A stretch of DNA of 64,000 bases from Populus alba (lineage: Eukaryota; Streptophyta; Magnoliopsida; Malpighiales; Salicaceae): NCBI RefSeq assembly GCF_005239225.2, contig NC_133292.1:7784985-7848984 (forward strand). Reading direction: 5' to 3'. The position numbers and the translations under genes were made by a program. Under the pieces are notes generated by a model that was not told the DNA's origin, did no database searches, and saw nothing but the letters and a program-made list of their open reading frames with translations. Positions 1 to 13,203 of this stretch are shown here, one piece after another. Within the stretch, counting starts at the first letter, position 1; the number at the start of each line of letters is the position of its first letter.

Positions 1-1320
1 AGGGTATGACATGATCTTTCGACATTCCGTGGTCGGTGTTTGCTCTGTGTTTATATTTGCATTAAACATGCCTTCTGATTAATTTCCTGGGAAAACAGGA
101 TTTAATCTTCAATAATTAAAATGGACATCAAGTGGTTTTGTCAATTATTTAGCAATAATTAATACCATTAAAAATGATGATTTAATTTAAACTCAATATA
201 TATTAATCAAACCCACTTTAAATAAATAAATATTTTTAAATAATTATTTTATCCGATAAGTAATTATAAACATTGCTAAATTCAACCTGATTCAAGTTAT
301 GTATTTATATTATATAAATATGTTTGCATAGCATACTGATTGTTTTTAATATAGTGTGTCATAAAACACACATATAAAATTTATAATTTTTTAATTATAT
401 CATTCAATACATATTACTTACATACTTCATACTTGTATACATATAAATATATATTAATTTATTTTATTTTTATTGAATAATAAATAATAGTTGGACAATG
501 AATACCAGAAATCTAATAAATAATTTATCAATATCTAAATTTTTTACTTGATAAATAATAAATATGATACAAATATTAAGAAATTCAACCCATATCTTTA
601 TAATCCCTAAATACAACAACATTGATTTTTACATACTAAATCCTAATCTGCATACACAGTCTCAACATTCTGGAACATTTTTTCTCTCCTATCCGAACCC
701 GATCACGTGCAAACATTGTCTGAAAACTAGATTAGAGTATTTTGAGTTTGCTTGGGGCTCCATTTATGGGTATCCTAATAAAAAACAGTAGCCATGCAGA
801 TTTTGTTTACCGTTTCGATTATCGCTAAAAAAAATTATAAATTTTGATGGACATAGATGATAGCATAGGATTCTCATCACCTTTTTAAATTATTAAAATC
901 TATGTTTTTTTATTTTAATATTGAAAAAAAAACCCGAACCAAAACGTGTTTCTCACGCGTCGATGATGTTCCATTTTCTAATGATAAATGCCTTGAAATT
1001 TCTATCGCATGAGGTGATCATTTCTGGTCAAGTCCGAGCCAAGCACAAACAAAGCTGTGAGCGTGGGCCATTACTGGACTAAAGGATACGTGGGCCCTTT
1101 TGTATTCAGAACCGAATTGGGCCTCGTGCCCAGTATCAAATCCTAGTAAGGCTGCACAGAATGGATCCCCGCTCTGGCCAGAATGGATCCCCTGCTCTGG
1201 CGCTGGCTGGATTTCACTCGCAAAGTATAGGCAGATAAATTTAAATGAAATAATGAATAAATAAATAAATAAATGCAAGGTGGATTTGGATCAAGCAATC
1301 AATCTCTGGGTCTCTCGCTC
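1..1320. other. AT-rich upstream intergenic region
   Basis: No gene recognised. Positions 1-950 are AT-rich with no coding signal; the open frame at 564-791 has no homology that I recognise. GC content rises from about 1020 toward the CGR-like gene. A short imperfect tandem duplication of about 22 bases lies at 1157-1201 (each copy contains GAATGGATCCCC followed by GCTCTGGC). The 5' end of the downstream gene's transcript probably lies near 1300-1380. Confidence 0.5.
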
Positions 1321-1563
1321 GCTCTCCCAACTAGCTTACCCTCAGAACAGATAGATCCAGATCGCGCTTTAAAAGATCTCCACCCCTAACCTTTTCAATT
1401 CGATCTCTCAGGTAATTCTCTCTACAGCAATAAAAAAATGGTTGATTTGTAAATTGATGTGATATATGTGTTGTGTTAATTGAAAGAAAATGCCATTATA
1501 ATTGGCGCGTTTCTGGTTTGATTGCAGGCAGGCCGCTTTTGTTTTAGGTTACATAACAAAAAA

Positions 1564-4218
1564 ATGTCGAGGAGGCCAGGTAATCCTGCCAGACGTTTGG
1601 CTGATGGAGGAAGTCTTCCTTTTGCTGGGTCGATGCATTCTAAATCGCGTTCGTCGCCGTTACTATCCATTGGCCTTGTTGTCGTGGTAATTTTTATTGC
1701 TCTTTGTAATTTTCATTTTCTTTGGGATGACAAGTTAGTAAGTAAAGTGGTTTGGGGTTTAGTGTGAAATCTGCTGCTTGAATTTGTTCTTTTGTTGATT
1801 TCAGGGCGCGATTCTTCTTATTGGATACTGTTACAGTGGCTCAGGTTTTTGGTTTCTCTACCGACTTTGATCTGTTACATCTGATACTGATTTACTGCTG
1901 GATCTGATCTGGTTTAAGTAAACAAGAAGCATTAACTTTGTTTTCCCTGCTAACATGAATAGCATAGCATATTTTCTTACACTTAAAGAAGGGAAAACAG
2001 CTAATATCGAAACAAAAGTAAAGGAAATAAAACATGCTTGTAACGAATTTCGTGTTTCAGTTTGGTTTCCTTTTTGTAGACTTTGAATTCAATTATTATA
2101 GGCAGACGGGTTTGAACATGAAAGTTTTATATGCTACAAGTCATGTGAATTTATGATCTTTTTGTGTGACAGGTGGGCATATCTCCAATAGAGAAGCTTT
2201 AAGTAAGACAGAAGGTAAATTTAAATGATATCTTTATATTTTTCCTTCTTAGTTTGTACTTGTTTGGGTCTGTTACGCTAACTGGCATATTGAAAGATGC
2301 AACTCTGTTGAATTAGTTGGTATCAGGATTTTTCTTGAGTGTTCCATTTATTTTTCCTGAGTTTATGTATGGTATCTATCATATTCAGAGAACTCTTAGA
2401 GAAGCTTTTTCATGCTACTTTAATATGGACTCTTTTTCGGTGTGATTCTTAAGTAAACATTGGCTAAAATCTTCATTTCCTTGACTGCAATATAATGTTA
2501 TTAGCTGTTGTTGTTATGGACAACTTGTATTTCCTCATTGCCTTTCTTATTGTGATTGAGAGTTATCTGGAGTTTTGAGCTTTTGATTAATCCTTAGTCA
2601 AGTGCAGTCCCCAGCTTTTGCCTTTGATCTAGACTTTGCATGTATCTCTTTGCTCTTAATGGTTTGTATAAGGGACAATGAAGATTACTAAGAACATTTT
2701 GAGCATTTGTTCTCTCTTGTCTAGGAATGTTGCCAGCGTAAAAATTCCAGCAATCTGAGATTTGGGGGTATTCATATGCAGGTGGTGTTTCTTGCACACT
2801 AGAAGTCCAAAGAGCGATACCTATTCTGAAGAAGGCTTATGGTGACAGCATGCGTAAAGTACTGCATGTAGGCCCGGACACTTGTTCTGCAGTATCAAGC
2901 TTATTAAAAGAAGAGGATACCGAGGCCTGGGGTGTGGAGCCATATGACTTAGATGATGTGAGTGCCAACTGCAAGAGCCTTGTGCGCAAAGGCCTTGTGC
3001 GTGTAGCTGATATCAAATTTCCTCTGCCCTACCGGCCAAAAATCATTCTCTCTTGTTATAGTGTCAGATGCATTGGATTACTTGTCTCCAAAATATCTCA
3101 ACAAAACACTTCCAGAATTGGCAAGGGTGGCTGCTGATGGCCTAGTTGTATTTTCTGGTAATTGGTCATGTGCTTACTCTCTTTTAGGCTGTTAGTATTT
3201 CCGCAAGCATTCATGTAAATCAGAAGCCAAGCTGAAAATTACTCTTTTTCGTCAACAGTGTTTTGAACAGTAGAAGGCTCTTCTAGGGACTGCATTCACC
3301 TTAAAATATTATATCCTAAACTTGCCATGACCTGGTTACTTGTAAGGATCAAACACCATGAAGAGAGATAGAGTGCACCTTTAGTCATGTTCCTTTTTAT
3401 CAACCAAGGCTCTTCCCTTGTCAAAGAAAGATGCTGAGGGTAAAGAGTCCAAACTGTGCTCTCATTTATTTCATAATCATTGATTAGGAAAATGATATTC
3501 TTGTAAAACATAATTATTTGTACTGCCATGCTATAAACAGACATCTAAATAGTCTGTTTATATTGCTAATGCATTTTTTTCATCTGATAATTTATGTCAT
3601 TCAAATAGCTCTTCTGATCTGATTGTTGATCTCTTTTTTCCTTCTGTAGGCGCCCCAGGTCAGCAAAGAGTTAAAGTTACAGAGTTGTCTAAGTTTGGTC
3701 GTCCGGTAAGTGGCCAATGTTATTCACTTTTTGGATTTTTCTAGACATTAAGATCTCACTGTTTTTTGCCAATACTATTCTTTGCTTGAATGTTAGTCTG
3801 CTGGGTGTGCTTTCTATGCCTTTAGGTGTTAAGTCAGTTGTTGAAAGGGTTTGCTTTCTCTCATTGAAGGGGAAAGGTACAAGGAATATGGAATTTCTGA
3901 TCATTTCTAAGATAGAATCTATACATCCATTTGAATTTTTATACAGCGCATAGCTCTCAGTCGCATTAATCTTTGTTGTATCATGCTGTGAATTTGTATC
4001 TTTATGATTAGAGAAACTAAAGATTCTATTCTAGAAGAGATACCTAAATTGTTATTCTTGTGAAGGCCAAATTCCGGACCTCAACATGGTGGATAAGGTA
4101 CTTTGTTCAGACTGGTTTACAAGAGAATGAATCTGCCTTAAAGAAGTTTGAGCAGGCGGCATTGAAGAAGTCATATAAGCCAGCCTGCCAAGTTTTCCAC
4201 CTCCAGTCATATGATTGA
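1564..4218 (+). CDS. CGR3-like: Golgi pectin methyltransferase, CGR2/CGR3-like (one-base frameshift in exon 4)
   Basis: Plant CGR2/CGR3 proteins are Golgi SAM-dependent methyltransferases needed for homogalacturonan methylesterification. Coding exons with GT-AG borders are 1564-1686, 1805-1844, 2173-2214, 2782-3157, 3650-3705 and 4066-4218. The start MSRRPGNPARR and the LPFAG..HSKSRSSPLLS segment are family hallmarks; a membrane anchor follows at about residues 29-46. A Rossmann-like methyltransferase core (VLHVGPDTCSAV, then GVEPYDLDD) lies in exon 4, and the protein ends HLQSYD. A 5'-UTR intron probably runs from about 1411 to 1528. Exon 4 carries five A at 3038-3042 where the family frame needs four. 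Read as given, translation shifts after LPYRPK and stops at about 3137. Without the extra base the gene gives 262 aa, normal for the family. All splice junctions and the downstream reading frame remain intact, so this is either a sequencing error or a very young null allele. Confidence 0.88.
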
Positions 4219-6433
4219 AAGTTTTGGTGTCATAACATTTTCCATTGCTGTGTCTGCAAACTGGCAACAAACCATGCCAATGATAAGCTATTTTGTGGAA
4301 TTACGTTCATGTTGGTTCTTATCTTGATACAGTAAATCTCTTGATCATTATTTATTGAGGAAAGTAAGCATGTATGAATTCACTTCCACTATTCTTTATA
4401 AGATAAGTTTTTGCACTCTATCTGCTGCTATTGCTTGTATTTATGTTCTGTTGGTATATCCGGACCTGTTCTTTACTCTGACCGCAGAACATGTCTCAAG
4501 TTTCATTTTTGGTATGATAAAATCAGCATGGACAATCTTTACTTTTTATCTTCATTTTATTTGTCTTGTATTCTGTCATTTGTTTCTACCATCTAAAATG
4601 TGTTGAAGGCAAGAACTTTGATGGTGTTAGGAGAAGATACTATAATGTACTCGGGTTTAACTAAGAGTTCTATTACCTTGTTGTTTAAACGGGTTCTAGT
4701 TTCCTGAAGCTCTTCCCTTTAAAGCTGAAGAATTGCATGTTGCTAGCCGTCACGAATTTTGATGGTTTTTGTTTCTATTACATCGCTTTTTTCAAGTTCC
4801 CTGCTGGATGTTAGATGTATGTTCAGTTACATCTATTACATCGCTTGTTTCTATTACAAAAAAAACTTTCCAAATTCATACACACATGAAGAATTGCCGT
4901 TGTCATCATTGGCAGAGCCGCGTGCAATCAGCTTCATGCTTTCCAGTTACTTTGTTCTCCATTTATAATAGATTTCATCTGACTGAATCTTCCAGTTCCA
5001 CTCGTATATTTATGGAACATTCCAGTTTTTAAAAAAACATTTGAATCTGAATTTAAATGGCTGCAGACTATTTTAAAGGTGAAAATGATATAATCTTTTT
5101 TAGTCTTGCTTTCCCACCAACGTTTCAAATTGTCAAAATTATATTTGTTGACATGACATGACAAAGGAAGCTTATTAGGATTTTTTCGGATGAGAATATA
5201 TTGAAAAGTGGATTTTTAATAATAAAAAAACCCCCCAGTTTGATCAACCATCATTTTAGTGGTTGAAAACTAAGCAAGTAAATGATAATGACGTATCCTC
5301 CACTTTTATTGTTTTTTAAAAAGACAAATGATATGTCGGCCTCTCGTGTCAAAGAAAAAAAAACCACATGCACGGGCTTGGATTGTTTTTTAATTGGACA
5401 AGTGTGATGGGCCACCTAGGCCCAAATTCATATATTAGGCCCATTACCCTTTTAAATCTCATGAAAATAAATAGCTTTAAAATATATTAAAAATATCAAT
5501 TTTAAGAACAATTTTTTTTTTTATAAAACTATCAAGCATTGTTTTACTGTCCTTTGTGATTTTTATTTATTTTTAATTTTTGTTCTTGCACAACTTTTTT
5601 ATTTATTATTATCATCATGTGATTACAAGAAAAATGGACAAAAAAAAATTCCTAGGTAATATTCTTATATATATATATATATATATATACTTTTTTTTAA
5701 TTTACATATACTTAAATAAAAAAAAAATTCAGTAGCTTCTTGCGATAAGAAATCAAATATTTTGATATGCACTTATCGTTTATTTTTTTAATATAGCCTT
5801 TTATTTATATCACAAATCTCTTTCTAGTATATAATGATTGATTTGATTAAACATACATGCCAACTTTTCAATTCATCATAATTTATTTTATAAACTGAAA
5901 TTTATTCTAACAATACCTATACTTTCTTTATATTAAAAAATAATTTTTCATCCAACTCATGGCATAATAAAATTACAATAAATTTATTAGTCTTAAAATC
6001 TGCATTACAGCATGATGAGGTATGGTCAAAATTATATTTTTATCCTAACTACAATTTCAAAAGTGTTAGGTTAATTAAACACATCATAATTTTACATGTT
6101 TCTTGTTAATTTTTTTAAAACATTGGTTATGAAAAACTTTTATTTTTTAACTTTTTACAAACACATATTTCAAACTATAACTGCTAGTTCTCATATAATC
6201 ATATAATTAGAACTTATTTGGCAATGCTGCCAATGTTTTTTTTTAAATATTTTTTATATTTTAACTTTAACTTTTATATTTTTGAATTATTTTGATAATA
6301 ATATTAAAAATAATATTTTTTAAAATAAAAAATAATATTTTAAATAAAATAAAAAAAATACAATTTAAAAAACAAATACTACTTGTACTAATAGACTGGC
6401 TGATGGAAAGAAACAATAATAAACCAGCTCCAC
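4219..6433. other. 3' flank of the CGR-like gene and AT-rich intergenic DNA
   Basis: The 3' UTR of the CGR-like gene probably occupies the first few hundred bases. The rest is AT-rich, with poly-A and poly-T runs and a (TA)n tract at 5666-5689. Positions about 6230-6350 resemble the AT-rich dispersed repeats seen at 13760, 20215 and 61970. The open frames at 4355-5164 show no recognisable protein. Confidence 0.45.
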
Positions 6434-6440
6434 TATAAAA
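6434..6440 (+). promoter_or_regulatory. TATA box of the TBL gene
   Basis: TATAAAA lies 67 bases upstream of the TBL start codon, at a suitable distance for a short 5' UTR. Confidence 0.5.
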
Positions 6441-6506
6441 CTAAAAACCAGAAGTGGATGCTAACGTGCGCCAATTTCCACTTCCAGCATCCCTCCCCGT
6501 CACCCC

Positions 6507-8931
6507 ATGGCCACAAAAGACCAGCAGCCCAAAAAACTCCCACTCTTTCCCTTGCTCTCCCTCCTCTGCTTCGCCTCCATCTTCCTCGCTCTCTCCCTTT
6601 CCCTCTCCAAAAGAGCCTCAATCTCTAACGAAACCATCCATTTCAGATCCACCCCAACACTAACCTCCACTCCCTGCAATTACTCTCATGGTTCCTGGAT
6701 CTACGACCCAAATTGGATACCCAACAAATATGACAGTACATGTAAAGAAATATTCAAAGGTTGGAATTGCATTGCTGGGAATAAATCAAATGCTAAAGAC
6801 ATCATTAAGTGGCGATGGCAGCCTAACGGGTGTGATCTCCCTCCCTTCGACCCGGTCCGGTTCTTGCAGACCTTTAGAGACACCAGCATCGGTACTCTCT
6901 CTCTAAATTAATCATTATGTATGTATTTCTTGTGCTTTCTTTGGAGCTAATGAATGGTGTAACAGTGCAGGATTTGTTGGGGACTCGTTGAATAGGAATA
7001 TGTTTGTTTCTCTCTTTTGCTCTCTAAAAAGGGTGTCAAGTGATGTGAAAAAGTGGAGACCAGCTGGGGCTGATCGTGGCTTTACTTTTCTTCTCTATAA
7101 TCTTACTATTGCGTATCATCGAACTAATCTTTTGGCGCGATATGGTAGGTAAGCTCTGCTTGCTATGCCAATCTTATCTTCTTGCATGTTAGCATTTTGG
7201 TAAAAAATGGAGTTCTTGGTTATGGTACTTCAAGATTTGAAACTACTTAGGCATGTTCTGCTTTTGTTTGTTTAGGTGGTCAGCTAATGCTAATGGGGGT
7301 GAGTTGGAATCTCTTGGATATAAAGAGGGTTATAGAGTTGATGTTGATATTCCAGAAGGCACATGGGCGGATGCTCCGAGCTTCCATGATGTTCTAATCT
7401 TCAACACAGGACACTGGTAATTTAAGTTACTGTAATTTTTCTGAACAATGTAGGATGTGAAATCTGGTCTATATTCGTTTTATATATAATTGGTAGTAGC
7501 TACTAGAGTTTCTTTTCTGTGCTATTCCTGCATCTTTTTTGGTTGTTTTTATTATTTGAAAGATTTTTCATTGACTGTTTAATATGGCTCTTTGCTTCTT
7601 GTGAATAGGTGGTGGGCTCCCTCAAAGTTTGATCCTGTGAAATCTCCCATGCTTTTTTTTGAAAAGAACCAGCCTCTGATCCCTCCAGTGCTTCCTGCTG
7701 TTGGCCTGGACAAGGTTTTGAAACACATGGTACAGAGTCAATCTGCTTTTAGTTTTCATCTCATTTTTAAATTGCCGTGAAAAATCCATGAATGTGCCAT
7801 ATGATATGGTTGTGTGACCTCTCACTGCTATTTCAGTGAGTGGTGTCCTTAGAAATCTGATAGATAAAGAAATCCCAATCTCCAGAATGTGCATTAGCCA
7901 TCCTTTCTTATTTATCTGAACTTTAGTTATTTTAGTACTCTTTAACATAATGTCACATATAATTCCAAAATTACGCTCCTCTCAGAGTTCTGTGAGCATA
8001 GCACTTTGTAAACTACTGACTTATGGATATGGCAACACAGCTATAAATAAAAAATAGACTGATGACAATTGATTCTGACAGGAAAATGATAAACTATTTA
8101 TCTGCTAGACTCTGCTATTTGTATGCTTGACGCATGCTTCCACACTTAATGTTCTGCAGATATTAGTGATATTGTTTCAGTGCTTAGGCTACATAATTGT
8201 TGTGGTTGTTTCCCTTTCTTGCGCCCCTGCATCTTTAGTGCATGCAGGATTCATTCTGTTTCTTTGGTGCTGTGCCAAGAGACCCCTGTCACATGCTACT
8301 GTTTATTTAATTAAAATGGGCATTTTTAATTTCTCATGTCCTATGTTTTCACTGTAGATTCTCTTTGTTGAGAGAAGAATGCGTCCGGGTGGGATCAAGC
8401 TCTTTCGTACACAATCACCTAGACATTTTGAAGGAGGTGATTGGGATCAAGGTGGTTCTTGCCCACGACTACGGCCTTTGTCAACTGAAAAAGTGAGTCA
8501 CATCCGAACTATGAGTTTGGACATAATAGTTTGTTGACTTGATGGCAATTTGATATTACTATGTTGTGAAGCATAATCAGTGCCAAACCTTGCATTTGCT
8601 TTTCAATTGCTGCACTTTTGTTCTACAACAGTATACAAAGGTAAAAGCTTCTTCCTTTCTCTTTCAGGTTGAAGAACTCTTCTCTCTAAAGAATAATGGG
8701 ACAAATGTTGAATCCCGTCTGGTTAATCAGCACCTGTTCAAGGCTCTCAAGGGGTCTACATTCCATGTTTTGGACGTAACTCACCTGAGTGAGTTCAGAG
8801 CAGATGCTCATCCGGCAACAGCAGGTGGAAAGAAACACGATGACTGCATGCACTGGTGCTTGCCAGGAATTACGGATATTTGGAATGACTTATTCATAAT
8901 GCATCTAAACATTATTAAGGCTAGAAACTGA
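6507..8931 (+). CDS. TBL13-like: Trichome birefringence-like protein (TBL12/13 type)
   Basis: TBL proteins are Golgi type II membrane proteins; characterised members are polysaccharide O-acetyltransferases acting on xylan, mannan, pectin or xyloglucan. Exons are 6507-6891, 6971-7148, 7276-7416, 7609-7729, 8358-8492 and 8668-8931, all GT-AG, giving 407 aa. Visible features are an N-terminal membrane anchor at about residues 12-33, a cysteine-containing TBL/PMR5N domain (SWIYDPNW, GWNCIAGNKS, WRWQPNGCDLPPFDP), the GDS motif at 132-134 inside FVGDSLNRN, and the C-terminal DxxH motif at 379-382 (DCMHWCLPG). GDS serine and DxxH supply the catalytic triad in this family. The run FVSLFCSLKRVS after the GDS motif resembles the TBL12/13 branch, hence the tentative symbol; the substrate cannot be read from sequence. 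It converges on the BCAT gene, whose stop lies 381 bases away. Confidence 0.93.
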
Positions 8932-9312
8932 TGTATCCACTAGTAGATATCCTCTATAAATTGAGTTCTCTTTTGGTTTCCTGGAATCTGCTAGGTTTGA
9001 TCTGCTTGGTCTTATGCTTATTCATTTACATGATATTGATACCATGATCTAGGGTTTTCTAATACAGAATTTTAGAAGTTAAACACACACACACACGAGA
9101 ATGTGCTTCCAGCCATGTTTTGGAAACCTATGATTTTCATTATAGAACTGGAAATTCAAGAGCTTCTAGAAATATTATTTCAGTCTTTATTTTGGTTGCC
9201 ATTTCTTTGGTAAAGATTTTGGAGATAGTTAAAAGAGATGAACTATGGTCGCGCTTAAGTCGCTTGTTCCAGCACATGCAATTGCTACACACGAAACAGA
9301 AAAAGAAAAAGC
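8932..9312. other. Convergent 3' UTR interval between the TBL and BCAT genes
   Basis: This 381-base interval separates two convergent stop codons and must hold both 3' ends. It contains a short (AC)n run near 9083. The open frame running from 9120 covers antisense of the BCAT tail and has no support as a gene. Confidence 0.5.
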
Positions 9313-12300
9313 TTATTCAATCTCCACGACCCATCCCATAGTGTCCTCAATGCGACCAGTTTGAATTCCTGTCAATGTTCTACGTAGTTTCTCAGATACA
9401 GTACCCTCGCCTGTTTTATATTCAACCCTGCATTGGCGTAAGCAATTATCGCATGTTAAAAGCTGCAAGACTAGAGAGGAGAAAGAGCAAGAAACATTTT
9501 TTCACTTTTCATATCATATAGTATGCGTTGCAACCTATACCTTTGTCCCTGATAGGTTACACTGCCAACAGGCTTAATTGCTATCGCAGTTCCTGTGCAG
9601 AAAGCTTCATCAGCATTTATCAACTCCTCCAGTGGGATAGCACGTTCCTCAATCTGATCAAAGGTCGGTAGAGCATGCTCAGTTTAGAGGGAAAACCAAA
9701 TTAAACTTTAGGAATGCTTTACTCCTTTGTGCGTAATTCAGTTCTCAGCTCTTGCCACCAAACACTTGTGCATATCCAGAAAAGGATTAAAAATGATAGG
9801 AAAGAAGGTAGATTATGAACTCTCAGTTTACAAATACGAGATCGACTGGTTTTTCTTACATCAGAATTTACTTACTTGATATCCGAACCAGGAAGCAACT
9901 TCAATGATGCTTTTTCTTGTGATTCCAGGCAGAATAGTTCCGGCTATTGGAGGAGTTGAGATGACATTTCCCTGCAAAAGAAATACAATGCTGCATTAAT
10001 ATACGATGTTACCCACCGAATTAAACATAAACTAACTGCACTCAGAATATAAGCTATGAATCTGAAGCTGGAACACGAAAAAGTGATCTCGCCTTCATCG
10101 AAGACTGATTCTCATTAGTCTTACCTTCATAACAAAGATATTACATGCAGTAGCCTCCTCTATATTTTTGCCAGTTGCTGAATCAAGGAATATAGCATCG
10201 GTGAAGCCTTTGGCCTTTGCTTGAGTGATTGCCTTGTAAATCTATAGTAGAAGTGAAAAGGTAAGCAAGATTTAACCCATTATTTGTTAAGACGGTAAGC
10301 ATATGTAGATAGACAGGGTAGTGCTTACAGGCGAATAGTTAGTGATAGATTTAATGCCACCAGTTCCTCCAGGAATTGCTCGATAGACCTTATCTTCAAC
10401 AGAGAAGTGCATGGGACCCTGCATTTATGCAAAATTAACACTTCATCACAACCCCACTTTGCATCACTAAATGAAATGCATTTCTTTCCTTCCCCAGTAC
10501 TTGACAAAGTTCTGCAACTGTCTACTAAACTCACATTGAAATAGTTGCCAACTGGAGAAGCATATGCTAGGAAGGAGTATTCTGGAGATGGCGCCACACC
10601 TAGAATTGACCCTGTTCCCAGGAGCAAGGGCCTAATATAGAGCGATCCTTTTCCTGGAGGAGGTACCTATACCCAATTCAAAACACATTTTTAAATGATA
10701 ATTACAAGATAACTAGTAAGATATTCATAAATGTGAACGAAACTTAAGGCTAACGGGATAAGTCAGGGCTGTGAATTTGAATACCCATCTTTTATTGGCC
10801 AAAGCAGTTTGCTTTATTGAACTAACAAATTGCTCAGTAGTTGGTGATGGCATGCACATTCTTTCCGCCCCCATTTGCATGCGTAGAGCATTTTGTTCTG
10901 GCCGGAAGAGTCGAATACGGTTATCATCACCTCTATATGCCTTTAAGCCTTCAAGTAACCCCTAGTAACAAGAACATTCATGTAATTGTCACTCAAATGG
11001 TCGTGAGAAAAGGATCTGTTAATTAATCACATATTTCTGCTATTAATTTAGCAGTGCCAATGCTCATTCGTATGAGCTCTTTACATTAGTGCAGTTTCAT
11101 ATTGCCACTTACTTGTCCATAATTTAGAACTCCAGAGGAAGGGCTCAGCTCGACGTTTCCATAGCGAGTTAGGTGGCCTTGTGAAAATGCACTCTCCCCA
11201 CTAGAGCATTTCATCACGTACATGTAATCAGTTGGAATGAAACTAAATTTAAGCTCATCCCAGTTGCAAAGGTCATGCTCTTCTTGATCACCATTTATAC
11301 TGTTATCAAAATGAAAAAAATAAATAAAAGATTAAAATCCCATCAAGTTGCACTGCATTAATTAAAGGCTTCTAGAAAGAGAACATTTTCAACTCTTGGG
11401 ATGGAAGTGACCCTTCAAGATGGTGCCCGTTTAGCTAAATAACGTCATTTACCTGGCATCACTAGCTGTTTGCACACCTCTTGCATTCCTCGAGCAATGT
11501 CGTAGCTGTTGACAAAAGGAAAGGTAAAGCCCAGTTATGTTTACGTTAATACTATGTTCATCAAATATCTCACTGGGTAACCTTTTAAACCAAATTTAAA
11601 CCCTGGATCAAGAATTTAAGATACGGAACAAAGATTAACGATACCCAATTAATTAGTTCATTTCTTATCTAATGAACCTATTTTTTAGTTATATGGAGAT
11701 ACTAATCTGATGATAAATCAACACTAATTTATCCATGAAATTTTAAGAGCCGAAGAAAACAAACTCATTTGACGTTGAACAGATCAATGGCTTTTCTTAG
11801 AAGGTGACTGGGAAATGTCTTCACACGCAATTTTGAATGATCGACTACAAATCAAATCGAAAGAAAGGAACACAAGGGCGGATTCTCTCTCTCCTCTCAC
11901 TGGCTTGCTTTCTTTCAGGAAAAAAACAAAACAAAACACGCTAAGTGACACCTTCTCAATATCCAGCTGCTGCCACTTCTTGAATGCATGCAGGTATGAT
12001 GTATAGGCACTCCATCACCAGTTCTCAGCTCCACCTCCACTGTCTCGCCAGCATCTTATTTCTTAACTTGTTCTATACCCACTTTTACTCACGACAATCA
12101 AATTCTAATGGGTACAAATGAATAACTTGCTATTCATGAAAAAAAAAAATTAAAAGAAAATGAGAGAAAAAAAGCGAAGCACTTGGCCTCTTCGAATGGA
12201 AGTCTCTTGCTCATTTTTTCCTCTCGGTTTGTTCATCTTCTGAATGAATTTGGGAAATAAAAGATGTTAAGATTATTATTATTATTATTAAATCAACATT

Positions 12301-13033
12301 TGATATTTTTTTCAATCATATTTCGAGACGAAAATTCTTTTATGGGAGAACTGAGAAAACCGTTTGAAATTGGAGCCTGAGTGCGAGCTGGAGAGCGAGA
12401 GTACCGGCGGTGATGAACTGATAATGTGTGAGCGTTGCAGATTTTTTTTGGCGACGGACAAAGAGAGTAAATTATAAAATAGTCCTCCTAGTTTCGAGAA
12501 ACAAATTAATTTGTTCCATTTGTCTTAAGAATTAATTATATAATCCTTTCACCAGTATCGACCACTCTTAATTTAACATTATTTTATCTCGATAATTTCC
12601 TTTTATTCTCATTATTCTTTTCACAATTCTTTTCACTATTTTCCCTATTTTTTGAATTAAGAAATAAAATAAATTAAAAAAACGTAAAATGAATGAAGAG
12701 GGCTAAATAATTAGTTTTTTTTTAAAATAAAAAACAATCAATTCATTTCTCAAAAATAAAGTGACTAATTTATAATTTGGTGATGAGATACCGAGAATCT
12801 GAAATAAACCGAGAGGTGCAAAATTGAGATTCAAAGCAAGAAGCTCCTAACTTAATTTTGCGTGGATGTAAGCCTTGAGCTCCTGGATTCAGAGTCTTCC
12901 AAAGATAGATTGAACATCCTCCTATAAAGATCCAAGAAAGAAAAAGAAATATTTGACGCACCTTGATGGCCAAGACACTTCTTCTAAGTGGTCGATTCAT
13001 CCACTCGAGGCTGCAAATCTTTCCTCTAGACAT
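9313..13033 (-). CDS. BCAT: Branched-chain amino acid aminotransferase, probably organellar
   Basis: This PLP fold-type IV enzyme interconverts Leu, Ile and Val with their 2-oxo acids using glutamate/2-oxoglutarate. Ten exons in transcription order: 13033-12962, 11505-11453, 11299-11113, 10961-10785, 10666-10535, 10418-10329, 10241-10125, 9971-9876, 9653-9541 and 9427-9313; they sum to 1152 nt (383 aa) with phases matching throughout. Landmarks: [18 protein letters not shown], then [19 protein letters not shown], the PLP-lysine region [12 protein letters not shown] (Lys at about residue 230), CNIFVMKGNVISTP, and the C-terminal GWVVEIE. The first about 40 residues are rich in Arg and Ser ([19 protein letters not shown]), lack acids after residue 10, and look like a mitochondrial or plastid transit peptide; which organelle cannot be decided. 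Introns 1 and 2 are long or moderate, the usual plant BCAT pattern. No break is visible. Confidence 0.95.
12270..12290. repeat. (ATT)n microsatellite
   Basis: A short ATT trinucleotide run inside intron 1 of the BCAT gene. Confidence 0.6.
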
Positions 13034-13165
13034 TGTATGCAGAGCTGAGCTTCGAGAATACAGCTAGTTCACTGGCAATCCTGCGCTAAAAGTTGAATAT
13101 TACTGTGAGCTCATGGGTTAACTGACTCTGATTTAAGCTTCGGGAAACAAAACCATGGCCACACA

Positions 13166-13168
<3 letters not shown>

Positions 13169-13198
<30 letters not shown>
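13169..13198. repeat. (CT)15 microsatellite upstream of BCAT
   Basis: Fifteen CT units lie about 140 bases upstream of the BCAT start codon. On the BCAT sense strand this is a GA run, in the promoter or 5' UTR. GA/CT tracts near plant starts can bind BBR/BPC factors; a role here is only a possibility. Confidence 0.8.
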
Positions 13199-13199
<1 letters not shown>

Positions 13200-13203
<4 letters not shown>

